The notes beneath the pieces are model-generated. The model did not search any database. It was not told the DNA's origin and worked only from the letters and a program-made list of their open reading frames with translations. Positions 51,832 to 63,485 of a DNA stretch of 64,000 bases are shown one piece after another. A program made the position numbers and the translations under genes. The number at the start of each line of letters is the position of its first letter. The stretch's first letter is position 1. The DNA comes from Epiperipatus broadwayi. Taxonomy: Eukaryota > Onychophora > Udeonychophora > Euonychophora > Peripatidae. The stretch is taken from the NCBI GenBank assembly GCA_028023455.1, contig JAQFVV010006336.1, forward strand, positions 1,010,224 through 1,074,223, given 5' to 3'.

Positions 51832-53971
51832 TTGAATTCTAACATTGGAATGGACTCACATCATCCTACTGGAGAAAAAAAAAACATTCTAATTCAGAAT
51901 AATACTCCTGATAGTACTTTTATACATTATTCTAAGTCCACATGCATTCCTGTTAACGATAGCCAATTATTAAACACAATGCTAAATTCCGATTTTGAAC
52001 CTATTAAAAATATCACCCTAAAAAACTCTTTGGAAGGGGAATGAAATACTTGTCAGAAAGAGACCATCCTAAACAATATTGACATAAATTTTCTTGAAGA
52101 AAATTATCAGAATAAAGTTTCTACAGCCTCCATTATAAAAATTAAAAAAATCTCTGATAACATTAAAAAAGTTCTTTTGCCATTTGTGGCACAAAATCCT
52201 GCTAATGGTGTTATTGTGGCTAAGAATGTCAGAAACTTTCAGAATAAAATTATGGACAAATAACTGACAATATGGTTTAAGAGTTATAGAGTTATAAAAT
52301 GTTCATAACACTAAAGAAAACCTAATTTACAATACAAATAGTCCTACATATGCTAATATCCTGAAATCTAAATTCTTCACCAAGTCCTCACAAAATACAA
52401 CTATTGTTAATGATAATTTAATGATTTATGATCTTTTGGAAATAGATTCAGGGCAAAATAACACTTCAAAATACCCTATTAGCAACACATTTAAATTTAA
52501 ATGATCAACAGTATGGTAACCTTAACCATCTTGCTTCAACAGCACCATTCCTATCAGCCTATACAAGTCACTGCTGAATTTTCATAGTGATAAAAACATT
52601 GTTTTGGCTATTACAGAAGCTAGCTGTGCACTGATAAAATTCCTAATTGAACTACTATTTGATACAATTAAAAATAATGATTTGGGAATTGGGATTCATA
52701 TGATACTAAATCATCCCTATGATCATTATATTGCTATAGAGTTTAATAACTGGGCTACTAAAAATAACTTTAGAAGCAATATTAAAACATTGGGTGATAG
52801 GTTCATTTGCTATATGGATCTCTACAGGGCAAAACGTAATTATCCAGAAAGGTTAAGAATTGTATCATGAATTTCCATGAGAAACATATTCAGAAGGTCC
52901 TGATTAACTTTGAGAAAATTAGCAAATTTAGTTACCTTCTGTAGGATAGGGCTGGATATCAAATATTATTCAACACTGCAATATTTCAATTACCTCTTAA
53001 ACAAAATATGTCACCCACTGATATCCTGACAGTTATCTACCATAAAGGCTCACAAACAACCCCTCATACCATGGAGTAAGGCCACAATGCTTTTACTGTC
53101 ATGAGAGAACTCATTTGGTTAAAAATTGCCTATTAAGATTATGCTTGAACTGCAGTGTTAAGAAGAATATTTATCACAAATGCTGAAGAAACTCAGTTCA
53201 ATCTCCACATAACATAGTTAATAAAAACACTTATCTACCCAATAATATTCTCATAATAGAACTTCAACAGAGTACAAGCAGCATAAAACCACAAACCAAC
53301 CTCCAGAAAAAGTTAGATTCAATACAGTCCACAGACTCAACCTTAACTATAGAGAAGGACATATTAAAGATTTCTAGTAACAGATATTGAAGACAAGTTC
53401 TTATGCTTTCCATCTTCACTGCTGAAGAATAAAAAGCAAACTTGATAATACTAATAATCAATTGATGAATGTAGGCATACAGAATGAATAAGATATTCTA
53501 AATATAAAACATGCCACTTCAGTAAATCTTCCTTGTCAACCAAAAAACAACAAGGAAATCACAACAAAACATAATCAAATGTCACAATGTCTTACTACAG
53601 AAAAACAACAGACAACTGAAATAACTCCCAAAATCAATAAAAGCAAGAACAAACACCCTAAATCAATTATGGATCCTTCCTCTTCAATTCACCTCACTAA
53701 CAGTTCTGGGGATGAATCTCCAATGGATGTTCTGACTGACAAGAATAGCACCAAAAAAAAAAGAAAATCATCCACAATTAATAAATCCAGTTCTGAGGAT
53801 GAAATCACTCAAGGAAAAAAGAAGAGATGCTTAAATGTTAAGCCTAATTATAAAACTAGCATTCTCATCTATAAGAGGAAAAACATAAATAATAAAGTAC
53901 AGATAAATGCGGAGAGAATGATTCATACAAATGACAACCTTGAAGAGGATCTCATAAATGATTTATATTAG
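51832..53971 (+). pseudogene. LINE B ORF1 remnant with CCHC zinc knuckle
   Basis: Open pieces at 51832-52044, 52604-52870 and 53579-53971 are linked by broken frames. The piece 52604-52870 (FNNWATKNNFRSNIKTL, RAKRNYPERLR) looks like a folded nucleic-acid-binding part but is not recognised. At 53088-53129 a frame reads CFYCHERTHLVKNC, exactly C-x2-C-x4-H-x4-C. A second knuckle at 53142-53183 has asparagine for the histidine (CLNCSVKKNIYHKC). The last piece is lysine/serine-rich and acidic in patches (SSEDEITQGKKKRC). CCHC knuckles after an N-terminal domain are normal for LINE ORF1 proteins that package the RNA. Confidence 0.7.
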
Positions 53972-54151
53972 TCTTCAGATAATGTCTCACATGACTGCAT
54001 CTCTCACAATGTATCACTTGTATTAGATGATGATTCTGATAATACAATTGAAATTTAGCCTCTTCCAATAAAAAACATTAATCACTTTTCAAAATACAAA
54101 AGTATCTAGTTTAATGATTTTTTGTAGAAGTCTTAAAGACTAATTTTTCAA

Positions 54152-54742
54152 ATGATGTTTTACAAATTTTTTGGTGTAAATATAAGGGGTATAAATTCCA
54201 TGGAAAGGGTTTATACAATCGAGCAATGGATCAAAATCAACAACCCATATATTTTCTTCATGGGTGAGACTAAATTTCACACCAACTCTGATCTGAGAAT
54301 TAATGATCATCTTAAATCCTTAGGAAATGTGGCTTTCTCAACTAATCACTTTACTGCTGGAAAGGTTGGAATTCTAATTAACAAGAAGTTCCCTCAAAAT
54401 AAATTTAAAATTATCTATATTGACATCGATATAATTGCCATTGCTGTTACATACCAAAATATGTCAATCAACTTAATGTATGTATATACTAGCAACTCTA
54501 GTCACACTTTATTTAATGTTATTAATACAATAAATATGACTATGGCCAGCAACAATTGGCCTACATTGATACTTGGGGAACTAAATAAAAAAAAAAAAAA
54601 TGGGGGGGGGGGGTCCCCCCCCCACCACTCAAAAGAAAGAATTATTGATTTCCTTTTTTACACCCCTAACATCCATTTCCTTATCTCAGCTCAGCTAGAA
54701 CACGTGGTCTTCTCAGATCATTTTGTCTCTCTGTACAAATAG
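54152..54742 (+). pseudogene. LINE B endonuclease domain
   Basis: 196 codons, nearly a complete apurinic-type endonuclease domain. Visible blocks are NIRGI (catalytic Asn at residue 10), FMGETKFH (Glu 39), ILGELN (residues 140-145, where GDFN is usual, so Glu replaces the Asp), IIDFLFY (Asp 166) and FSDHF (Asp 189, His 190). Between GELN and IIDF a homopolymer tract (54587-54623) encodes KKKKNGGGGSPP in place of the normal loop. The domain cuts the target for priming. The frame opens without a start of its own: it was part of a longer ORF2. Confidence 0.82.
54587..54623 (+). repeat. Homopolymer cluster A14-T-G12-T-C9
   Basis: Three adjacent homopolymers in the endonuclease reading frame. G12 and C9 could pair as a hairpin. 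It could also be an assembly or read error. Confidence 0.9.
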
Positions 54743-55254
54743 AATCTTTGAATAATGTTGCACCCTCACATAACAATACAATTAGAATGTTAACCAGATC
54801 CACAATTACTGAGGCCATCCCTTCTGAAGCATACATATACTTTCAAAAATACATATACTTGATAGACCCATTGAAGAGGCTTGGTTTACCTTCATTGGCA
54901 TCCTGCAAAAATTTGGGATCTTCCATCACATTCTGTATCAAAAGGGACCACTTGCACCTCTGAAAGAACTTGAGGAAATAAATAACAGAAGGAAAGCCTA
55001 TTCCTCAGTTTTTTATTCAATAGATAAAATTCTCACTATCAAGCATCAATATAAGACTAAACAAAAGGCATTAGCCAATTACTTATCTATTAAATGAGCC
55101 AAAGTTTATCTTGCTCAACAGCAATGCTGTACAAGAGGTTATATTCACTGGGCACTGGGGGCTGCTAAAAAAACCTACACCTATTACCTTAAAGATTGAT
55201 GGCTGCTTTTTTGTTGGAATGCCTATGATCAATGAGATTCACCAATAATTTTAG

Positions 55255-55640
55255 AAAAAACTGCAGTGAGTTTTAGATACCTGATCTTACTTGGAATGAT
55301 ACTGCTATTCCAGATCACCAATGGCATCACAGAAGTTGACCTAAAATTAATACTTCAAGCAAGGCCTGATAAAATTCATCCAGAGCTGCATGGAGTATCT
55401 CACTTTCTGGTTGATCATCTAAGTAATTTTAGAATTCCCATCCTATTCAAGCTGGCTAATTATCTTGCAGAAAAGAAGAGAAAAATACCACATCTATATC
55501 TGATAGTCTTAGTCCCCTCCTTCAAAAAACAAGAAGATCCACATAACTTTCAAAACATTTGACCAATCTTTATGTCCCTCCTTACCATCAAGATACTAAA
55601 AACTTCTCAAATCAAGATACTAAAAACTTCTCAAAATTAA
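55255..55640 (+). pseudogene. LINE B reverse transcriptase N-terminal part
   Basis: The open piece 55266-55562 reads ITEVDLKLILQARPDKIHPE and later LYLIVLVPSFKKQEDPHNF with NI. These match the start of non-LTR RTs: the helix before K-x-PGxDGI, then the LIPKKGDP-x-NFRPI block. After a stop the frame gives PIFMSLLTIKIL. A short direct repeat (caaatcaagatactaaaaact, twice, 55595-55636) follows. The YxDD region is absent. Confidence 0.78.
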
Positions 55641-57055
55641 TGTGATAAACTCATTACCCCAATGGCAAAGTTCACTGATATATGGAAACTGATATCAATA
55701 TTGGAATGACCTCTTGAGAATGTACTAATTAAAGATGTATATTTTCCTTTCTGTATTTCTCAGTTAAACAATGGTAGGTCATGTTGTTCTTTGCAGAAGA
55801 CTTGGTCGTATCTTTGGCAACATGCTACCAGTCACAATAACTCATTGATGCTCATATATAATAGCTGCTGAATAAAGATGGGCAGATTGGACAGGCTTAG
55901 TGGCCTTCAACCAGTTTCCCTGCTTGGATTGGTGTTGCTCTCCTGTAAATGCCCAATGGTGGATTTGGAGGCTCTGGATTGTCTCTGAACTTGAAGTGAG
56001 TTTAACTATGGGACAATGGCTGGATGGTGATTGACTTTCACAATTTGATTTGTTTTGCCTTACCAGGTATATTGATGGTTCCCGGTATTGAATCATGTAT
56101 TGATGGTTTCCGGAATTGAATCATTAGACACTGGTGGACTCAAAAGTTCTTAGATGTACCTGAAAGCATGCTGAGGTGTACAGGTTGCCAGCAGAAAGGT
56201 ATTCGTATCTGAATGGTTTGCTTGCATGGTGATAGTAGACAAATGCAAAAGAGTTTTTCTATTTGAACATTTGCAGATATTTCTATACCTTTTTTTAAAA
56301 AAACCTCAAGACTGAATAGTAGTTCAGCTTTGTATAACACCTTTATGTGCATGTTGTTCCAAATCACACATGTTTGTCTTACATTTGATAAATTATTGAA
56401 AAAAAAAAAGTCAATTTTGAAGGATGCATTTTTATCTAATATTATACTAATAGTGTGTGAATAAAATGTTACCCATATGCATGAATGCATCTATTTCAAT
56501 AGCTATGCTATGATATTTGTCTGATGAAAGATAAAGTTCATCTTAACTGCATTATAAATATTGTGTGATTCAAGCCATATTCTATTGCATTCTAAAGTTT
56601 TAATCTTAGAGAAATCTTCAATACAACCACATGCTCAACATATTAAGCACTTCATCTTTCCCTCTTTTTTTAAAAAAAAATTCACATGTACTAATGAATA
56701 TACTTTTACTAATTATTCTTAAAAAATATATCAAATTAATTTGCTATCATGGAATAACTTGATTATTAATTTGATAATAAATTAAAATAGGATTTTTGAA
56801 GAAGATTATTTACCTTGGCATATAGACCAAGGATATCAATTAAGGCTTTGGTTTGAACTCCCTCAGTGTATATGAACAAATTAAAAAAAAACAGTTTAAA
56901 AATATAAAATATGACTGCAAGATTTATTTTTAGTTTAATAGCTGTAATACTAAAGCATATATTATAATTATGTCTTTATTGGATTGAGAACATAAGCAAG
57001 AAACAATAACAGACTTTCTAAAATTATTTTATAATGAACTTTTTTTTCTTCTCTC
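55641..57055. other. Unassigned sequence, partly GC-richer
   Basis: The stretch 55740-56130 is less AT-rich and contains a short tandem duplication (tattgatggtt-ccgg-attgaatca, 56071-56126). It might belong to the LINE tail or another repeat. No gene is recognised. Confidence 0.4.
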
Positions 57056-57150
57056 GTGTCAAAGCATCAGCCGGGAAGTGAACCTGCAAACCCAGGACAA
57101 CAGCTTGTAGGGAACCTGTGATGATTACTCACCCACCAACACTTGACTGA
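57053..57150 (-). repeat. tRNA-like SINE family S1, copy 1
   Basis: On the minus strand this reads gggtttgcaggttcacttcc, then cggctgatgctttgacac. It aligns with 63486-63580 (gggtttgcgtcccggcagat, then gctatgacat). Both have a B-box-like block at the same place. It is a short tRNA-derived SINE head. Confidence 0.62.
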
Positions 57151-57180
57151 AATTAATTTTAAAATGTCATAGTTTCTTTT

Positions 57181-57285
57181 CATATGTCAAAGCATTGGGT
57201 GGGAAGTGAATCCAGGACAACCATTTGCAAGCAATTTCTTGCTTGCAAAGCAGCTGTGCTGACTCTTTCATCACAAGGAGCACAT
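57181..57285 (-). repeat. tRNA-like SINE family S1, copy 2
   Basis: The minus strand reads gctgctttgcaagcaagaaa, then tgcaaatggttgtcctggat, then cacttcccacccaatgcttt and gacata. Same family and orientation as copy 1, 30 bases away. It keeps the anticodon-side block better and the B box worse. Confidence 0.62.
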
Positions 57286-57299
57286 ATATTTTACACCCT

Positions 57300-57740
57300 C
57301 AGTGAAGAATTTATTAGCTTCAGGCTCCCAAATCAAAATGCTTTAGAATTGACTATATAATTAAGAAAATAGATTTGAGAGATAAGAGGATCCCTCTTTA
57401 TAAAGTCAAATCTTGCTAAAATTAAGCACTGAAAGTGCATGAACTGAGATTTTAACTTTATATAAGTATTACATGCTGACATTGTGCATAATAAAAACTT
57501 TAAATTGATTCAAAATATTTCTAAATTTAATATCTGAATATTGACTTGTTGCAAATCGAAAGATTTCACAAATGTTAATGTTTAACAGAAATAGTGGAAT
57601 TAATCAGTGAAGAATTGATGAGCTTCATGCTCCCAAATCAGAATGCTTTAGATTTTCCTATATGATTAAAAAAATAGGTGCACTCAAGGTGCATGTGCTG
57701 AGGTTTTAGCCTCATATAATTATTATGTACACATGTTAAA
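57300..57740. repeat. Direct repeat pair R3
   Basis: The unit cagtgaagaatt-atgagctt, cccaaatca-aatgcttta and gcac...aggtgcat...ctgag-ttt occurs at 57300-57480 and 57605-57735. The first copy has about 45 extra bases. It is not recognised and no coding is present. Confidence 0.55.
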
Positions 57741-59986
57741 TAAATTTTAATTTCATAGCCAAAAGTATGTTTACTTTTAATGTTTTAATTTTGATTTATA
57801 TTGTTAAGATTTATAATGCAAATAGTTTATTTTTTCATTTATCACATTATTAATTATCTATGAAGCAAATTTGACAAAAAAAAATCACTTTTTGTTAATC
57901 GTTACATTTTTTAAAATTTAATTCTAAAGTTTTTCATACCATAACATATTTTAAAATTTATCAATCAGATATATAAAATATGCACATATATATTATTTTT
58001 TTATGAGAAAAATTGATATTAAAATATATTAAATATATGTTTGAAGACTAGTATATCACATTACAATTTTTATTAATAATTGATCTAGATTATGATTAAT
58101 TTATTATGCCAACTGAATAAATGTTATTCATTACCCCTAATAAAGATCTTTCCATATTTAAAATATGTTCTGTTCTTTGAATAGTGCATAAAAATATAAT
58201 ATATTATTGTAATCTAAGATAAATATTTTTAACACATAATATAAAAAAACTGTCATAGAGAGAAAAATTGGAAAAATATTACTGAATGTTTGAATGCTTT
58301 ATTTTCTTTAATGAAAATTATACTAAAGTAAAATTGATGCAAAATGAATTATATGTAGTTTATTGTATTTATTATTTTTTTTATGAAAAGAGATCATGGA
58401 ATTAGTGTGCATATATATTTAAAATTTATAAAGATAAAAAAAGAAAACAAATAAAAGCATTTTATAAATATTTAAAATAAAATTAAAAATGAAATAAATT
58501 TCTATTACATATGTACCAATATACCTGATAATATGAAATACTATAAATTAATAAAAAATAAATAATATCTCTCTGATATAAAAATATCATTTAGTTTATT
58601 TTTTATTCTGAAAAAAGGATTCTGTAAATAAAAATTATTAAGATAACAAAACAAAAAAAAAACAAAACAATTTTTGTATTTAAAAAAAAAAATGTTTTTA
58701 AGAGGTAAACAATTATTTAAAAAAAAAAATTATAAAAGTTAATTTCAGTATATTTTGTATTTAAAAAAGTATTAATTAAAAAAAATAATTACAAATTACT
58801 GTTATCCCTCAAATTAAAAAAAAATGTGAACATTGTTTTGATGAATATAAGATAATGAAAAATCATTGTATTATAGTTATAATTTGTTTTTATTAACTAA
58901 TAAAAATAAAACTTAACTTTAATCTTCTGATTATAAATCTGAATATTCCTTAGAACATGCTATAAGTAGTGAAACTCGTAAAAATTTGCAGAATAAAAAC
59001 TGGTCATATTAAAATTTAGTAAAACCAGACTAATACTATTATTGTCTCTGTTTCCATCAAAATATGTATCTTAAATTCAGTACTTATGAATCTCACAGTT
59101 TCATGTTTAATTCTTATGCTAATATTGTCATGGATTAGACCAGCAACACTTAAAAAAGAGAATAATATTCCTCAAAATATGCTGTAAACTAATCTACATG
59201 CTACTATTAGCAAATGGGTAAAGTATTTGAAATAAATAAATTTATTAATTCTAAATGATGAAATAGACATATAATTACATGTAAAATGTCACCATCACAA
59301 ACTTTCATATAAAAAAATAACAAGTTTGCACATGAATGTGATGTGGTAATAAATCCTTATTTAGTAATCTTATTTTAATTGTTATTTTACTTATTCAATA
59401 ATTTTGTTAAATATTTAAATATGTTTAAGAGTTTGTTTATAATTTTATATATCTAGTTTGGTCTACCAACCTTGTGCATGTGTATTATTCATTTATCTCT
59501 TGAATCTTTTGCTTTGCTTGAAATTATGCATTCAGGAAGTATAGCATATTATTTTTGTGGGTACAGATTTTTTATAACATTATCAGGAGGAGGTTTAAAG
59601 TTAACGAACGTAATAAGATTGAAAGACTTAGTATTTGTTTGTGAGTGCATATTGATTTATATAACAACTTCTTATAGTAATTATTTATTACAAAGTGGCT
59701 GTCAAATAAATAATGTACTCAGCCAATTATTTTATTTAATTAGAGACATATATATTATATACATATACGAGCTCTATTAATATCACATTAATTATTATTA
59801 GGCAACTACCATTGCTTTTCCCCTTATATATTCAGTGCATCAATGTAGCAATAATAAAGATATGTTTAATTCTTAATTTTTTATTCACCTTAGCCACAAT
59901 TTCTTTTATTTGTTACCATGTATATAGTGTAGTGAGTGAATACTAAAATTCCAGAAAATATATAACATGCAAACTCCAAGCACTTG
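57741..59986. other. AT-rich sequence without recognised genes
   Basis: Very AT-rich, with many poly-A runs (58650-58740). The 102-codon frame at 59472-59780 has no recognised domain and no supporting context. Confidence 0.5.
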
Positions 59987-60605
59987 ATGATGTGATGTGA
60001 TGTGATGTATTATGGCTTCTCCTTAAACGAAGTCAAGAATATCTCAGCAATTTGACCAGATAAACCTGTTAGCCACTTTATTTTACATTCCCCACTCTAA
60101 ATTTACCCATAATCTGCTCTATCCCATTTCCACAACATAATCTTTGTCAACTCTATAATCTTTATATCTAAATCCCCCTTATCTTTTCCCAAACCTAGCA
60201 TAAAAAACAATAATTCACTTTCTGTATAATCACTCTTTTCATATTTATTTTTCCACAACTTCATTATATGTACCCTTTCTGTTTTCAAACATTTACATTC
60301 AGTTAACAAATGCCTAATATTTTCAATTTTTTCCTTACATAATTTACAAAATAAATCACCCATATTTTTCCATTTACATGTATATTCTTTTGTAGTTAAA
60401 GATCTCGTTCGAGCCTTAAACAATAAACTACTTTCCTTACTATTATCATATATTAACTCACACCTAACATTCTGTTTATTTCTATATATATTTAAACTCT
60501 TTATACTCTCCATAATATTTCTCCATCTCTCTAACTCCCTAGTCTTTATTAATAAATTTATTCTTTTATCCCATTTCTTACTACTATAACACTCAATAAT
60601 TCTCT
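59987..60605 (-). mobile_element. Antisense LINE A-like 3' end, copy 3
   Basis: The minus strand holds the last about 165 codons of the LINE RT protein and a short 3' tail ending in (CATCA)n at 59987-60010. The same 3' end is seen at 15716 and 16235. It is 5' truncated at about 60605, typical of LINE insertion. Confidence 0.78.
60103..60605 (-). pseudogene. C terminus of LINE A-type ORF2 protein
   Basis: The frame is open from about 60605 down to the stop at 60103; the first Met is at 60513. It reads KWDKRINLLIKTRELERW, then RTRSLTTKEYTCKWKN, then CKLCKEKIENIRHLLTEC, a C-x2-C-x8-H-x4-C finger. This R-x-R-S-L, tryptophan and CCHC layout is the C-terminal end of many LINE ORF2 proteins and is thought to help RNA binding. 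It is the best preserved LINE segment in the window but has lost all catalytic parts. Confidence 0.78.
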
Positions 60606-61230
60606 GGCGGATGTAAATTTAATTATCTGTTTTTTTTTTCTTTAAAACATTGATCAAATTTATAGCAATTAGAAGACAGTTCAATTGTTTATACTACTGG
60701 TGCTCAGATTCTATCTTTATATATATATATATACTGAATTTATATCTATTTAATTAATGTAGCTATTGAATAAATATAAATGCCAATAAAAGCATCATTT
60801 AAATTATTTTTTGATGACTACATAAGATAAAACAAACAATTATCCAGCAGTACATCTATTTTTAAATATAAGCTCTTTTAACATTTGCCTTGGAGTGTTG
60901 ACATTATTGTAATCAAATTTATAAAATATATTTTTTATAATTATTTATTCAATACCAGATTTTAGAGAAATAAATTAATGATTATTACTAAGCATTTATT
61001 AGGCTATAGTTTCTTTTTTATCCCATATATAATTTTAATCTTTACTAACGGTTAATATATCAATTATTAAACATTATAAAGAATATTATTTGTTCAACTT
61101 TTTCTCATTTTTACTCATACACAATATCTTAGATATACTTAAAAAAATTTAATCTTCAAAACTATTTAAAACATATGGTAAAGACACACAAAAAGACACA
61201 TGATCTCCAAGATGTATATATATATATATA
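60606..61230. other. AT-rich sequence without recognised genes
   Basis: TA run at 60718-60733. Nothing else is recognised. Confidence 0.5.
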
Positions 61231-61448
61231 TTTAAAAATACAATATTTAAAAGCTTATAAAAATATATGTATAACCGTCACTTAGGAGCGCTTTCAACTA
61301 ACTTGTAGCTTTGTCAACTATCACGTTTAAAATGGAAAAGCTGACATTTTAAACGTGATAGTTGACAAAGCCACAAGTTAGTTGAAAGCGCTCCTAAGTG
61401 ATGGTTATACATATATTTTTTATAAGCTTTTAAATGCTGTATTTTTAA
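61231..61448. repeat. Near-perfect 218-bp foldback of a PLE tail
   Basis: The left arm 61231-61334 and right arm 61345-61448 are almost exact complements, with few mismatches over 104 positions, around a 10-nt loop (gaaaagctga). Each arm holds ttgacaaag, a hairpin and gaaagcgctcctaagtga. The same tail sequence follows the PLE coding at 63608-63680, so the foldback is two head-to-head PLE tails. A transcript would form one long hairpin. Confidence 0.9.
61362..61393 (+). ncRNA. Hammerhead-like motif in the foldback (right arm; mirror at 61287-61317 minus)
   Basis: TTGACAAAG, a short hairpin, then TTGAAAGCGCT. The layout matches the motif of the other PLE family (CTGAYGAG, hairpin, CGAAAGCGCT). 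It is present on both strands because of the palindrome. The first core base is T instead of C, which would weaken or abolish activity. Confidence 0.35.
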
Positions 61449-62600
61449 ATATTTATTTATAAATTTGCGTATATTATTTTGAAGAAATACAGACATCGAT
61501 TTGTAATATTATATATATATATAACCGGATGGGGTGTTTCATTATTTTATTAGATCACTTGCGGGAGTAAACAAAATCTATATTCAGTTTTGACTCTTTA
61601 AATAAAATACTTGTGAAAGCAAAATTATAAGACTTTTTTTTATACAAAAAATATGATACCATTATAACTTATACATTTGATCTACACCAATGTAATTTAA
61701 ATATTGTACCACTACGGCCACTTAGGCAAAGAAGAATAATGCTCATGGAGCACCTGTGACCAAGCCAGAGCTATATATATAAATATATAACTGTGAACAT
61801 GTTTAAAGGGCACAGATCTCCTCAGCTGCAGAATTCAACACCTATCATTCAAAGCACTTTTTTGTTTTGGAATAAACTCCAGGTGCAGTTAGATATAAGA
61901 ACTAATGTGTTTTAAATGATGGCAAACTAATTCAGTGCCTAAGATAGCCCAACTAGCTCAATCAAAAGGATAGTATAATAAAGTGTTACTTTATTTAGTG
62001 GTAAAAGAATTGACCGACAAATATTAAATTTTAAAGACAATTTATTTTTAAATAAGTACTTATTATTTTAATTTTAACTACTTTTATGAATCTTAACTAA
62101 CATAAACAATGGTATTTTTATATAATGACCATGCACACACTCTGAATTCATACATTAGAATATATAACAAAAGCGTTAAATAATACATGACATTTAAAAA
62201 AAACACACAAATCAATAGTTCTTATGCATGCTATAGAATTCATTTATTAAGTAACTCTGGGAGGCTTAAGGTTAGCAATGGCTACATTATTATTAGAAAT
62301 GAAATAAGAAAAGTGATGTTGATATTTCTTAGGATTTTTAAAAAAATATACTTATTAATATTGCTTGGAGAATATCAAATTAATACAAATTCACTTGAGT
62401 GTTATTTATATATAAAATGTATACAATGTCTTTTTCATATTTGCTATTGCCTACAGTTGTTTCCATATTGTTTCTTTGGGTACAAACAAAAGTGAATTCA
62501 CTTTTATTTTTTCGCAGTTTGAAGGTTAAGCACATTTAGTCTTAGCATATTAATTGTAATATGGATGGAGGGATCATAGCCTAAATAAATTATATATATA
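61449..62600. other. Unassigned sequence
   Basis: TA runs at 61513-61524. The stretch 61690-61930 is less AT-rich (ctacggccacttaggcaaag, accaagccagagct) and could be an old repeat, but no partner is visible in the window. Confidence 0.45.
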
Positions 62601-62604
62601 TATA

Positions 62605-62667
62605 TATTTGAAAACCAGGTACTCTTCACAAACATGGGAGCTTAATTGTAAGTATAGAGGATTTGAA
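62605..62667. repeat. Short inverted repeat arm (pairs with 62913-62975)
   Basis: tttgaaaaccaggtactctt through gtatagaggattt is the complement of 62913-62975, with two or three mismatches. Confidence 0.85.
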
Positions 62668-62912
62668 CTCAGATTTTTAAGCACCCTTCAACTATCCACC
62701 CTATCTCATACAATGGATACACATGACCACACACATGTAGAAAAGATTAATAATCACCAATATACATATTTCATGCTAAACCAGCACTCATCAGTTGGTC
62801 CAGATTATCATCTCTCACACATATATATAATCAATGCTCAGTTTATATTAAGATAGCAATTCTCCATACTTTAATGGATAGGCTTCAATTCACTGCAACC
62901 TCCAACTTTTCA
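62651..62912 (-). repeat. SINE-like unit S2, inverted-pair arm 1
   Basis: 262 bp that pairs with 63142-63404. On the minus strand it ends gagttcaaatcctctatac, a good tRNA B-box match (GTTCAAATCC). The open frame on the plus strand is a shadow. A piece of the same unit is seen at 32335-32410, and perhaps 33638-33680. Confidence 0.78.
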
Positions 62913-63141
62913 AATCCTCTATACTTACAATTAAGCTCCCAGGTTTGTGAAGAGTGCCTGGTTTTCAAATATTTACATATCAAGCTTGTATCCCGTCCAT
63001 CCCTCTTATATGTATTTAATGGATACTGTCCTATACATGAGGGGTCAGAGTGACTTCAGGTCAACATGGGCATGGCAATAATATTGGCATCAGCATGGAA
63101 TTTGAGTTTTCATCATCAGATTTTCAATGATATGGATGGCT

Positions 63142-63404
63142 GAAAAGTTGGAGGTTGCAGTGATTGAAGCCTGTCCATTAAAGTATGGAGATTTGCTATC
63201 TTAATATAAACTGAGCATTGATTATATATATGTGTGAGAGATGATACTCTGGACCAACTAATGAGTGCTGGTTTAGCATGGAATACATATAATGGTGATT
63301 ATTAATCTTTTCTACATGTGTGTGGTCATGTGTATCAGTTGTTTGAGATAAGGTGGATAGTTGAAGGGTGCTTAAAAATCTGAGTTCAAATCCTCTATAC
63401 TTAT
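63142..63404 (+). repeat. SINE-like unit S2, inverted-pair arm 2
   Basis: Complement of 62651-62912, with about 90% identity. The B-box-like gttcaaatcc lies at 63383-63394. About 35 bases upstream is tagttgaagggtgc, a possible but poor A box. A TA tail follows. The unit may be a tRNA-derived SINE. Confidence 0.72.
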
Positions 63405-63485
63405 ATATATATAAATTAATGTCTATATTTTTTCGAAGCAATATATGTAATCTTGTAATTAAATATTAGTAAATACAATAATCAA

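Larger units (their letters stand above)
51832..55640 (+). mobile_element. LINE family B (non-LTR retrotransposon), 3'-truncated and broken
   Basis: Plus-strand A-rich sequence encodes, in order, an ORF1-type protein with a CCHC knuckle, an apurinic-type endonuclease and the first part of a reverse transcriptase. Coding is lost after about 55640, before the catalytic RT motifs, so the element is truncated there. The 5' end is uncertain. Overall layout suggests an L1/Tx1-like or Jockey/I-like two-ORF LINE; I cannot choose the clade. Confidence 0.8.

Noticed and set aside
62608-63441. Two frames both reading YRGFELRFLSTLQLSTLS
   Set aside because: The duplicate protein comes from the two inverted copies of repeat S2; there is no coding support.
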